Positions 1 through 5,483 are shown, counted from the first letter of the stretch. The stretch is DNA of 8,214 bases from JBCCRH01 sp039208045 (GCA_039208045.1 JBCCRH010000286.1:1-8214); one strand, 5' to 3'. The notes: generated from the sequence alone by a model not told the origin. Program-made: numbers and translations.

Positions 1-222
1 GTAGCCAAACATGGCGGCAAATACCTCGCTCGAACTCAAACACATGAACAACTAGAAGGCAGTGAAAAAAAGGCAGCTTTACGTATTATTATCGAGTGGA
101 AATCTGAAGCGGGTGCCAAGGCGTTCATGGCAGACCCAACATATGCAAGGCACCTTCAAAATCGAACAGAAGGTTCGACTAGTTACCATTATCTAGTCGC
201 GGGAAAAGATGATCTAACGTAA
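1..222 (+). CDS. DUF1330-family protein, C-terminal part (5' end outside window)
   Basis: The frame is open from base 1 to a TAA at 220-222 and gives 73 residues. They begin VAKHGGKYLART and continue through a QLEGSEKKAALRIIIEW stretch, an F-M-A-D-P-x-Y segment and an R-x-E-G-S-x-S-Y-H-Y tail. The GGKYLART...LEG...R.II.EW...A.AF..DP.Y pattern is that of DUF1330 proteins, small (about 95-100 residue) ferredoxin-like alpha/beta-barrel proteins that usually form dimers. No enzymatic role is established for the family. The start codon and roughly the first 25 residues lie outside the window. Before the IS1 insertion its stop was only about 48 nt from the ATG of the flavin oxidoreductase gene on the same strand, so it may have belonged to that transcription unit. 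The family call is by eye. Confidence 0.75.
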   Translation, partial: VAKHGGKYLARTQTHEQLEGSEKKAALRIIIEWKSEAGAKAFMADPTYARHLQNRTEGSTSYHYLVAGKDDLT

Positions 223-243
223 CGACTTTAAAAAAAGAAATAA

Positions 244-259
244 ATCCTACATTTAGGAT
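244..259. other. Small hairpin beside the IS1 target site
   Basis: ATCCTA (244-249) and TAGGAT (254-259) form a perfect 6-bp inverted repeat around the 4-nt loop CATT. It ends one base before the IS1 target duplication. It could be a weak terminator for the DUF1330 gene, a regulatory site, or chance. There is no T-run after it. Confidence 0.35.
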
Positions 260-267
260 GTGTGCTA
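260..267. repeat. Left target-site duplication of the IS1 element
   Basis: GTGTGCTA here is repeated exactly at 1030-1037, directly flanking the two inverted repeat tips. A duplication of 8-9 bp is normal for IS1-family transposition. Confidence 0.93.
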
Positions 268-291
268 GGTAGTGCCCAATATTGAGTGATT
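268..291 (+). repeat. IS1 left terminal inverted repeat
   Basis: 24-bp end sequence starting GGTAGTGCCC, matching the inverted right end at 19 of 24 positions with perfect blocks of 7 bp (outer) and 8 bp (inner). Confidence 0.9.
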
Positions 292-294
292 TTG

Positions 295-302
295 TATCTT
301 TG
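295..302 (+). promoter_or_regulatory. Bacteroidota -7 promoter word for the transposase genes
   Basis: TATCTTTG is an exact match to the Bacteroidota -7 consensus TAnnTTTG. It ends 7 nt before the insA ATG at 310. Transcription would start at or within a base or two of the ATG, giving a leaderless or nearly leaderless mRNA. A good TTTG-like -33 element is not visible at the usual 19-21 bp spacing. Confidence 0.5.
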
Positions 303-309
303 TTCTAAA

Positions 310-582
310 ATGGTAATCGAGAAAAAATGCTGTGGCAAATGTGGTTCAGATCAAATCGTTAAAAACGGTTCAAATGGCGTGGGCAATCCCAAATATAAAT
401 GTAAGTCATGCGGATTTGGAGGAGTATTTAAGAGCCGCCGGGCTAGTGAAGAAAAAAGGCAGTTATTATTAAAAGCAGCGGAGGAACGCAGTAGTTCAAG
501 AGGTTTGAGTCGTATTTTTGGTGTGTCTCATCAAACAGCTTTAAATTGGATAAAAAAAAAGCAGAATCACTCCCAAAAATAG
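310..582 (+). CDS. insA: IS1 InsA: zinc-finger/HTH DNA-binding protein
   Basis: The frame encodes 90 residues from ATG 310, against 91 for InsA of classical IS1. An upstream GTG at 286 is in frame but lies inside the terminal inverted repeat and would overlap the promoter word, so ATG 310 is preferred. A four-cysteine zinc finger is visible as C8-x2-C11 and C31-x2-C34. A helix-turn-helix follows at about residues 60-84 (GLSRIFGVSHQTALNWI). In IS1, InsA alone binds the inverted repeats and represses transposition, while the InsAB' fusion made by -1 frameshifting is the transposase. The slippery run is at 552-561, and the zero-frame stop TAG is 19 nt downstream of it. Confidence 0.88.
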   Translation: MVIEKKCCGKCGSDQIVKNGSNGVGNPKYKCKSCGFGGVFKSRRASEEKRQLLLKAAEERSSSRGLSRIFGVSHQTALNWIKKKQNHSQK

Positions 583-1022
583 CAGACACCTTGCTTCCAT
601 ATAAAGAAGGAGATATTTTGGAATTAGATGAATTATGGAGCTTTGTGTACCGTAAATCTAATAAATGTTGGATATGGATTGCTTTATGTAAACGCACTAG
701 ACAAGTAGTATCCTGTGTGGTAGGATCAAGAGATGAAGAAAGATGTCAGGCTCTCTGGGATTTAGTACCTGAAGACTACAAACAATGCATGGTTTATAGT
801 GACTTTTATGCGACTTATCAGAAGGTATTATTAGAGTATAACCATCAGGCTGTGGGTAAAGATTCTGGATTAACTAATCATGTGGAAAGATGGAATTGTA
901 CCCTTCGACAGCGAATTTGTAGGTTTGTACGCAAAACATTATCGTTTTCAAAGTCAGAATATATGCATGAGTTGTATCTAAAATTGTTCATACATGGATA
1001 CAATAAATCACTCATAAATTGA
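546..1022 (+). CDS. insB: IS1 InsB: DDE transposase catalytic domain
   Basis: This frame lies -1 relative to insA and is probably expressed only as the InsAB' fusion. Its nominal first codon (TTG 546) precedes the slippery site, so the part actually used starts at about 561. Joining 84 InsA residues to 153 InsB residues gives a 237-residue fusion, against about 232 for IS1. DDE residues can be placed in the fusion at D107 (ELDELW), D165 (YSDFYATY) and E193 (TNHVERWN), followed by the conserved R-rich helix LRQRICRFVRKT. The stop TGA (1020-1022) falls inside the right terminal inverted repeat, which is typical of compact IS1 elements. No frameshift or stop disrupts the catalytic domain. Confidence 0.88.
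   Translation: MDKKKAESLPKIADTLLPYKEGDILELDELWSFVYRKSNKCWIWIALCKRTRQVVSCVVGSRDEERCQALWDLVPEDYKQCMVYSDFYATYQKVLLEYNHQAVGKDSGLTNHVERWNCTLRQRICRFVRKTLSFSKSEYMHELYLKLFIHGYNKSLIN
555..561 (+). other. Programmed -1 ribosomal frameshift site (A AAA AAG)
   Basis: Nine A residues (552-560) followed by G561 lie in the insA/insB overlap. In the insA frame the heptamer reads A AAA AAG, a strong -1 slippery sequence in bacteria. Slipping back one base moves ribosomes into the insB frame, continuing at GCA 561. IS1 uses an A6C run for the same purpose, so this is a variant site. Confidence 0.8.
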
Positions 1023-1029
1023 CACTACC
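1006..1029 (-). repeat. IS1 right terminal inverted repeat
   Basis: Read on the minus strand it starts GGTAGTGTCA and ends GAGTGATT. It matches the left end at 19 of 24 positions and contains the insB stop codon. Confidence 0.9.
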
Positions 1030-1037
1030 GTGTGCTA
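1030..1037. repeat. Right target-site duplication of the IS1 element
   Basis: GTGTGCTA is identical to 260-267. The duplication ends 3 nt before the ATG of the next gene. Confidence 0.93.
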
Positions 1038-1040
1038 AAT

Positions 1041-1991
1041 ATGAAGCATTTTGAACCAATCAATCGAGCTTATACCAACGTTTTCCAACCGCAGCAATTG
1101 AGCTTGGGAATGGTGGTACCGATTGAAAACTACAGCCAGAGCTCCGTACCTACGATGAGCGACCACCTACAGCGAGTACAGCTTGTAGAACGATTGGGGT
1201 TTAAAGCACTGTGGGTGCGGGATGTCCCGTTCCATGTGCCTTCTTTTGGCGATGCGGGACAGACGTTTGCACCTTTCACCTATTTGGGATTTCTAGCTGG
1301 ACAAACGACGACTATTGCACTTGGGGTGGCCAGTATAGCGCTGCCCTTACACCATCCTGCGCGGATAGTAGAATCAGCAGCTACTGTTGATGTACTGTCA
1401 GGCGGCCGCCTGTTACTGGGAGTGGCATCGGGCGACCGCCCCATAGAGTATCCGGCTATGAATATTGATTTTGAGGAGCGGGGGGCCTTGTTCCGCGATG
1501 CCTTTACGTATATTCGGAAGGCGCAGGAAAGTTTCCCTGTTCTGGAAGCTAATCACTATGGCAAGCTGACGGGCACTGTAGATATTCTACCAAAAGTTGC
1601 TGCTCGCAAGATCCCCATGCTACTCACTGGCTTTAGCCGACAATCCTTAGAGTGGAATGCCCAACATGCAGATGGCTGGATTTACTACCCCAGGCACGCC
1701 ATGCAACAAGCTTACACCATTGCCCAATGGCGCAGACTGGTAGCAGAACAGCATGACTTTGACAAACCATTTATGCAGCCTCTCTATGTAGACTTAATGC
1801 AGGACGACGACTTTAAGCCACAGCCGATACACCTTGGCTGGCGATTGGGTGCAAATCATTTAATTGAATACCTTCATCAATTGCAGGAGATCGGTGTCAA
1901 TCATGTAGCTATTAACCTACGGTTCAATAGCAAACCGATTGAGCATACACTAGGAGAGCTAGCGGAAAAGATACTCCCTCATTTTCATTAA
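1041..1991 (+). CDS. LLM-class (luciferase-like) flavin oxidoreductase, BA3436-type
   Basis: The 316-residue product is a bacterial luciferase-like TIM-barrel protein, expected to use FMN or F420. The substrate is unknown. Recognisable segments, in order, are SLGMVVPIENY (21-31), the strand-helix LGFKALWVRDVPF (52-64), PSFGDAGQ (67-74), a TTIALGVASIALPLHHP block (90-106), SGGRLLLGVASGDRP (120-134) and IPMLLTGFSRQSLEW near 191-205. This order, with WVRDVPF and GVASGDRP, fits the luciferase-type BA3436 subfamily (TIGR03571) as I remember it. ATG 1041 is chosen as start; an in-frame GTG at 1032 lies in the IS1 target duplication and would add only three residues. The gene is 13 nt upstream of an SDR gene, and the pair may act in one oxidoreductive pathway. 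The IS1 element now separates it from whatever lay upstream. Confidence 0.85.
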   Translation: MKHFEPINRAYTNVFQPQQLSLGMVVPIENYSQSSVPTMSDHLQRVQLVERLGFKALWVRDVPFHVPSFGDAGQTFAPFTYLGFLAGQTTTIALGVASIALPLHHPARIVESAATVDVLSGGRLLLGVASGDRPIEYPAMNIDFEERGALFRDAFTYIRKAQESFPVLEANHYGKLTGTVDILPKVAARKIPMLLTGFSRQSLEWNAQHADGWIYYPRHAMQQAYTIAQWRRLVAEQHDFDKPFMQPLYVDLMQDDDFKPQPIHLGWRLGANHLIEYLHQLQEIGVNHVAINLRFNSKPIEHTLGELAEKILPHFH

Positions 1992-2004
1992 ACAACAAAT
2001 CAAC

Positions 2005-2817
2005 ATGCAAAAGGCTATTTTAATAACCGGAAGTACAGATGGCATTGGAAAACTAGCGGCTATCGCTTTGGCGAAAGAAGGCCATAAAGTTTACTTACAT
2101 GGAAGAAACGCAGAGAAATTAGCTGCCGTAATAGCGGAAGTACGAAGTATATCCAATAACAACCAAATAGATGGATTCGTGGCTGACTTCTCAGATTTAG
2201 AAGCAGTTAAGACAATGGGCGAGCAGGTTAATAGCCAACTCGATCGCTTAGATGTATTGATTAATAATGCGGGGGTATACAAGAGTGCTGCGTCTACTAC
2301 GGAAGCAGGCGTTGATCTCCGCTTTGTTGTCAATTACTTCGCACCTTACCTATTGACGCACGCAATACTGCCTTTATTGCAGAAAGAAAAAATGGCTCGA
2401 ATCATCAATTTAAGCTCTGCGGCGCAGGCAAGTGTTTCCTTAGATGCCTTAGCTGGGGGGCAGTCCTTGTCTACTCATGATGCTTATGCGCAAAGTAAAT
2501 TAGCACTGACGACCTGGAGTTTCCATCTAGCGAAAGCGAAAACTGACCTGACCGTCATCGCGGTAAACCCCGGCTCCCTGCTCAATACCAGAATGGTGCG
2601 CGAAGGCTTTGGCCGGGTTTGGTCGCCTGCGGATAAGGGTGGTGCTATCTTATACCAATTGGCTGTTGAAGAAGCTTATCAGAATCATTCTGGAGCGTAT
2701 TTTGATAATGACCAGGGCGGTTTTGGCCCTGCGCACGCAGATGCGTACAAACAGGCGGCAAGCGGAGCATTAATCCAGAAGACTGCCGAAATTCTAAGAG
2801 ACTATTTACCCAAATAG
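2005..2817 (+). CDS. Short-chain dehydrogenase/reductase (SDR), classical type
   Basis: The 270-residue product has a Rossmann nucleotide-binding motif TGSTDGIG (8-15). An Arg after the second strand (YLHGRN, R34) suggests NADP(H). Other hallmarks are NNAG (87-90), a conserved Asn110, the catalytic Ser in INLSSAA (137-138), and the catalytic pair Tyr161/Lys165 in YAQSK. VNPGSLLNT (187-195) is the usual PG motif after the active site. The protein should therefore reduce or oxidise a carbonyl/alcohol in the cytoplasm. The overall look is that of the retinol-dehydrogenase/WW-oxidoreductase-like branch, but the substrate cannot be read from sequence. The start is 13 nt after the oxidoreductase stop with only A-rich sequence before it, so the two genes are probably co-transcribed. 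Confidence 0.9.
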   Translation: MQKAILITGSTDGIGKLAAIALAKEGHKVYLHGRNAEKLAAVIAEVRSISNNNQIDGFVADFSDLEAVKTMGEQVNSQLDRLDVLINNAGVYKSAASTTEAGVDLRFVVNYFAPYLLTHAILPLLQKEKMARIINLSSAAQASVSLDALAGGQSLSTHDAYAQSKLALTTWSFHLAKAKTDLTVIAVNPGSLLNTRMVREGFGRVWSPADKGGAILYQLAVEEAYQNHSGAYFDNDQGGFGPAHADAYKQAASGALIQKTAEILRDYLPK

Positions 2818-2853
2818 AGGCTAAATGTTCTTCAACATATACTGACGATTAAC

Positions 2854-2874
2854 TGGTTTGCTACATGCAAACCA
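2854..2874 (+). terminator. Possible terminator hairpin after the oxidoreductase operon
   Basis: TGGTTTGC (2854-2861) and GCAAACCA (2867-2874) form a perfect 8-bp stem with a 5-nt loop, 37 nt after the SDR stop. No strong T-run follows (ACTTTGG), so it may be a terminator of the type without a U-tract or simply an mRNA 3' structure. The rest of the spacer up to 2960 shows only a degenerate promoter word, TATTGTTG at 2923-2930 (7 of 8 to TAnnTTTG), 30 nt before the next ATG. Confidence 0.4.
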
Positions 2875-2960
2875 CTTTGGCACAGTGTAGATGAATACGT
2901 CTCACAAGATAAAAGCTGCAACTATTGTTGAAAAAAGACCGTCTTTCCAAAAAGAGTTTC

Positions 2961-4349
2961 ATGATAAAGAAAGTACTAGTTCTTCTAATTATCCTTATCG
3001 CATGCAGTTGCAAGCATTCCGAACAACAGAAATCAACAGCAACAACATTCGAACTTAGCGGATATTACGAACAACAAGGAGAAGGAGAAATAATTGAATT
3101 TAATGACTCATTAGTTGTATTTTATAATAGCAGTACTTTTAATTGTTATCCATATGGGAAAATCCCTAGACAAGATTTTAAACTATACTTTCCTGAGGTA
3201 ACAAAAATTGACAAACATACCTTCACCAACCTGGAAGGTTACACCATTCTCACATATAAGAAATTAGCTGCAAAGCCAATGATTTGTAAAGACCTTACAG
3301 CGCAACAGATCAATGGAAACACCTATAATTTTGAGACGCTTTGGAATACATTTAATGACCAATATGCTTTTTTCAAGGAACGCCATATCGATTGGAATTC
3401 ACTTAAAAAGAAATACCAAGCTCAATTCACAGAAAACACACCATCTTTTGAGTTCTACTTATTATTAGAAAAAATGGTTTTAGAACTAAGGGATGACCAT
3501 GCTGAACTTGAAGTACCTGATGAATTTGATGAGCAATGGCACGAATTAAATCAAGAAAAAGACACTGTAGACTATAAAAATCTTGCAAAGGATAAAATCT
3601 TGCAGAATTTCGTTACTGATGTCCAGAAATACAATAGCGGACAACTCGCGTGGGGAAATGTAGGAAGCAATATTTCTTATATACAACTCAATGGGATGGA
3701 TGGACTTGCAGATTACCGCGCTGCGGATGCAAATGAATATTGGACAAAAGCACAAGCCAGTAATGACTATGAAAAAGACCTAATTGATGGCACACATACC
3801 ATAGCAACAAAAATTGTTAGTGAAATTAAGAATAAAGATGCCTGCATTATTGACTTGAGGTTTAATTCCGGAGGTTTTGATTGGATAGGGCTTGCCTTTA
3901 TCAGTCATTTTATAGACAAGGAATATGATATTTTCAAGAAGAAAAGAAGATTTAAAGACGCCTATTCAGCAGATCAAATCATTGACATAAAGCCTTCAGA
4001 ACCAGCTTACCTAAAAAGTGTGTACATACTTACAAGTCCGTACACAGTTAGTGCCGCTGAAATAACAACTATAGCGACATTGAGCTTTTCAAATTTTTCA
4101 ATAGTTGGAGATAACACTCTAGGTGCATTATCCGACATGCTTTATAAAGAACTTCCAAATGGCTGGGTCTACTCTTTATCAAACGAAGTTTATGAAACGA
4201 TGGACGGGAAACTATTTGAAGTAACAGGCATTCCTCCTAATTACAAAATTGAATATCCGAGAGAAGAGACAGCACTCTTTAAAGCAATGAGTTTGGAATT
4301 TGATACGCAAGATAGAGCACTAGAAAAAGTAATAGAACTAATGAAATAA
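2961..4349 (+). CDS. Lipoprotein serine peptidase, family S41 (tricorn/CTP-like)
   Basis: The 462-residue protein starts at ATG 2961, because MIKKVLVLLIILIACSC is a lipoprotein signal peptide with lipobox LIAC (lipid-modified C15); the earlier in-frame TTG would put extra residues ahead of it. Residues 25-110 form a small beta-rich N-terminal domain. A helical segment (122-186) holds FETLWNTFNDQYAFF and ends in ELRDDHAEL, where H180 matches the catalytic His of tricorn-type S41 peptidases. The core follows with ACIIDLRFNSGG (294-305) and LTSPYTVSAAE (357-367), where S364 is the nucleophile, and a C-terminal GIPPN with E418/E420 near the expected acid. No PDZ domain is evident. It is expected on the periplasmic face or cell surface, degrading peptides or serving in envelope quality control. 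It is visibly more AT-rich than its neighbours. Confidence 0.85.
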   Translation: MIKKVLVLLIILIACSCKHSEQQKSTATTFELSGYYEQQGEGEIIEFNDSLVVFYNSSTFNCYPYGKIPRQDFKLYFPEVTKIDKHTFTNLEGYTILTYKKLAAKPMICKDLTAQQINGNTYNFETLWNTFNDQYAFFKERHIDWNSLKKKYQAQFTENTPSFEFYLLLEKMVLELRDDHAELEVPDEFDEQWHELNQEKDTVDYKNLAKDKILQNFVTDVQKYNSGQLAWGNVGSNISYIQLNGMDGLADYRAADANEYWTKAQASNDYEKDLIDGTHTIATKIVSEIKNKDACIIDLRFNSGGFDWIGLAFISHFIDKEYDIFKKKRRFKDAYSADQIIDIKPSEPAYLKSVYILTSPYTVSAAEITTIATLSFSNFSIVGDNTLGALSDMLYKELPNGWVYSLSNEVYETMDGKLFEVTGIPPNYKIEYPREETALFKAMSLEFDTQDRALEKVIELMK

Positions 4350-4360
4350 CTGTTGCCAAG

Positions 4361-4400
4361 CAAGACGTCTGATACCCCTTAACGGTCAGACTAAGTCTTG
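4361..4400. terminator. Stem-loop between converging genes, possible bidirectional terminator
   Basis: CAAGAC (4361-4366) pairs with GTCTTG (4395-4400), and GTCTGA (4367-4372) pairs with TCAGAC (4386-4391). This gives a 12-bp stem broken by a 3-nt bulge (TAA, 4392-4394) with a 13-nt loop. It lies 12 nt past the S41 stop and 10 nt past the stop of the minus-strand gene remnant, just where a shared terminator would be. No T-run is present on either side. Confidence 0.5.
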
Positions 4401-4410
4401 ACTATTGCAC

Positions 4411-4671
4411 CTAATGGAGGCTGCGTTTTTGCCCACGGCTATTGCCTAGCTCCACAGCTTTCACTATGCCATTGCCCTGAAATCGAATACGAATGCCAAC
4501 AATCTTGTTATTGGCTTCAGCTGGTAGTATCCGTTGCAATACGAGTTTTTCATCTATGAAAAAGCGAATTTGCTCTGCTTTTAATACGCAGGAAAGCTGT
4601 AGCCAATCATCATTCGCCTTCCATTTTCTATTTTTGGTAAAAAATGCACGTTGAAGTTCCCAAAGCGATAG
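4411..4671 (-). pseudogene. Start-less remnant: 3' end of a lost gene
   Basis: The minus strand is open for 86 codons, from after an in-frame TAG (4672-4674) to a TAG stop at 4411-4413, and contains no Met codon at all. The translation is protein-like: RKWKANDDWLQLSCVLKAEQ, then IRFFIDEKLVLQRILP, then a NKIVGIRIRFQGNGIVKAVEL stretch (split here for length), alternating as in beta strands of a sandwich domain. I do not recognise the family; the end resembles the C-terminus of a secreted lectin/LamG-like domain, but that is a guess. The right end overlaps the first 28 nt of the nucleotidyltransferase gene and its promoter word. The simplest reading is that the nucleotidyltransferase segment replaced the 5' part of this gene. 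It fills most of the otherwise gene-free stretch 4350-4643. Confidence 0.5.
4629..4636 (+). promoter_or_regulatory. Bacteroidota -7 promoter word for the nucleotidyltransferase gene
   Basis: TATTTTTG matches TAnnTTTG exactly and ends 7 nt before ATG 4644, the same geometry as in the IS1 element. A -33 TTTG is not evident. The transcript would start at or next to the ATG. Confidence 0.5.
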
Positions 4672-5219
4672 CTACGCTATTGGCCAAGTATCCAGGCACC
4701 TGGGCAGTAGCAGGGGGCTGGGCCATTGATTTATTCTTAAACCAGGTCACGCGATCCCATCAGGATATCGAAATTGCTATTCCGCGAATGGAGCAATTGC
4801 GTCTAAAAGCCTACTTCCCAAGCTGGCAATGGCAATATGTGGTGGATGGCACTTTTTATCATTGGGCACCTCAACAATATTTGGAATTACCGATTCACGA
4901 ACTGCATGCCCGTGCACCATTAGGTCAGGGTTTGGAAGTATTGCTCAATGAGTTTAGCGCGGAAGAATGGCGCTTTCGGCGCCACTTGGCTATTACCTAT
5001 CCTTTAGCGAAAGCGATCCAAGCATCTCCCTTGGGTATTCCAATCCTTGCCCCTGAGATCGTCTTGCTTTACAAAGCAAAGTGGATGGAAGAGAAAGACT
5101 TGCATGACTTGAGCAGTATACTTCCCCATCTGCCTCGAACGGCTAAGAGCTGGCTGAGAGAAGCGATTGAAAGCCATCATGGGGGAGAGCATCCTTGGGT
5201 CGGGCTGATTAGAACATAG
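4644..5219 (+). CDS. Nucleotidyltransferase-fold protein, aminoglycoside adenylyltransferase-like (AadB/LinB type)
   Basis: The product is 191 residues. The polymerase-beta-like nucleotidyltransferase start is clear: WAVAGGWAIDLFL (20-32), then RSHQDIEIAI (37-46), giving the GG...D-x-E metal-binding pattern with D41 and E43. Later blocks are ELPIHEL (81-87), EWRFRRHLAI (108-117), GIPILAPEIVLLYKAK (131-146) and KDLHDL (151-156), ending in HPW near the C-terminus. This block order is that of the aminoglycoside-2''-adenylyltransferase-like family, whose members transfer AMP to antibiotics or to unknown small molecules. Many chromosomal relatives have no proven resistance role, so resistance should not be assumed. 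ATG 4644 is supported by the promoter word 7 nt ahead. The stop TAG is followed immediately, at the next base, by the first 160-bp repeat. The gene has no operon partner. Confidence 0.75.
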   Translation: MHVEVPKAIATLLAKYPGTWAVAGGWAIDLFLNQVTRSHQDIEIAIPRMEQLRLKAYFPSWQWQYVVDGTFYHWAPQQYLELPIHELHARAPLGQGLEVLLNEFSAEEWRFRRHLAITYPLAKAIQASPLGIPILAPEIVLLYKAKWMEEKDLHDLSSILPHLPRTAKSWLREAIESHHGGEHPWVGLIRT

Positions 5220-5379
5220 AGGCTGCCCAACTGAGTCGGGCGCTCTGAGTGAGTCCAAGGCTGGTTTATATACAGTTTGTCCTTACCGGACAACCACTTG
5301 AACGCATAGCACAGAGCGTATTGTCCGACTCAGTTGGACAAACTGCCTGTAATGCTTAGAATGCACGTGATGCTGTCCC
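5220..5379 (+). repeat. 160-bp structured repeat, copy 1
   Basis: This is 160 bp from AGGCTGCCCAACTGAG to TGATGCTGTCCC, differing from copy 2 (5484-5643) at 7 positions with no indel, about 96% identity. It begins on the base after the nucleotidyltransferase stop. Internal complementarity is extensive. CCAACTGAGTCGG (5227-5239) pairs with CCGACTCAGTTGG (5325-5337), CGCTCTG (5241-5247) with CAGAGCG (5312-5318), and TTGTCC (5277-5282) with GGACAA (5288-5293). An alternative 9-bp hairpin lies at 5321-5341. I do not recognise the family; it may be a non-autonomous element or an intergenic structured repeat. Confidence 0.85.
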
Positions 5380-5457
5380 CAGAGGTGGACAAACTGTCTA
5401 TAACACTGAGAATGCACATGATGCTGTCCCCAAAGGTGGACAAGCTGTCCGCGTGGC
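5335..5457 (+). repeat. 51-bp tandem repeat, 2.4 copies
   Basis: Units run 5335-5385 and 5386-5436, with a partial third copy from 5437. Each begins TGGACAARCTG, contains GAATGCAC, and ends GATGCTGTCCCC(A/G) followed by AGG or AAGG. The first unit overlaps the tail of the 160-bp repeat. Because 51 is a multiple of three, the minus strand shows an open frame (5283-5465) with a 17-residue repeat (FVHLWGQHHVHS), but it has no start-region signal and is not called as a gene. Confidence 0.8.
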
Positions 5458-5483
5458 AAGAACATCCTCAGTTCAGGATGATT

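Larger units (their letters stand above)
268..1029 (+). mobile_element. Complete IS1-family insertion sequence, 762 bp
   Basis: The left tip (268-291) and the reverse complement of the right tip (1006-1029) match at 19 of 24 positions. They share GGTAGTG at the outer end and GAGTGATT at the inner end, and the GGT tip fits IS1 family ends. The element is flanked by the exact 8-bp repeat GTGTGCTA. The 762-bp size is close to the 768 bp of classical IS1. Inside are two overlapping reading frames matching insA and insB, with a slippery A-run at the overlap. All catalytic residues are present and there are no internal stops, so the element looks intact and possibly active. It is inserted in the spacer between the DUF1330 gene and the flavin oxidoreductase gene and reads in the same direction as both. 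It is clearly more AT-rich than the genes downstream. Confidence 0.95.

Noticed and set aside
443..697. Minus-strand open frame inside the IS element
   Set aside because: It is antisense to both well-supported transposase frames and has no recognisable protein features.
975..1029. Outward promoter at the IS right end driving the oxidoreductase gene
   Set aside because: The best word, TAAAATTG near 976-983, is only 7 of 8 to TAnnTTTG and has no -33 partner. It is too weak to call, although IS1 ends can carry such promoters.
2091..2333. Antisense frame over the SDR gene
   Set aside because: It is a shadow of the SDR coding sequence, whose motifs are complete on the plus strand.
2923..2930. 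Promoter TATTGTTG for the S41 gene
   Set aside because: It has one mismatch in the core and no TTTG at the expected upstream distance, so it is noted in the spacer description but not called as a feature.
5283..5465. Minus-strand 60-codon frame as a real gene
   Set aside because: It is produced by the 51-bp tandem repeat having a period divisible by three. It has no promoter word or recognised domain.
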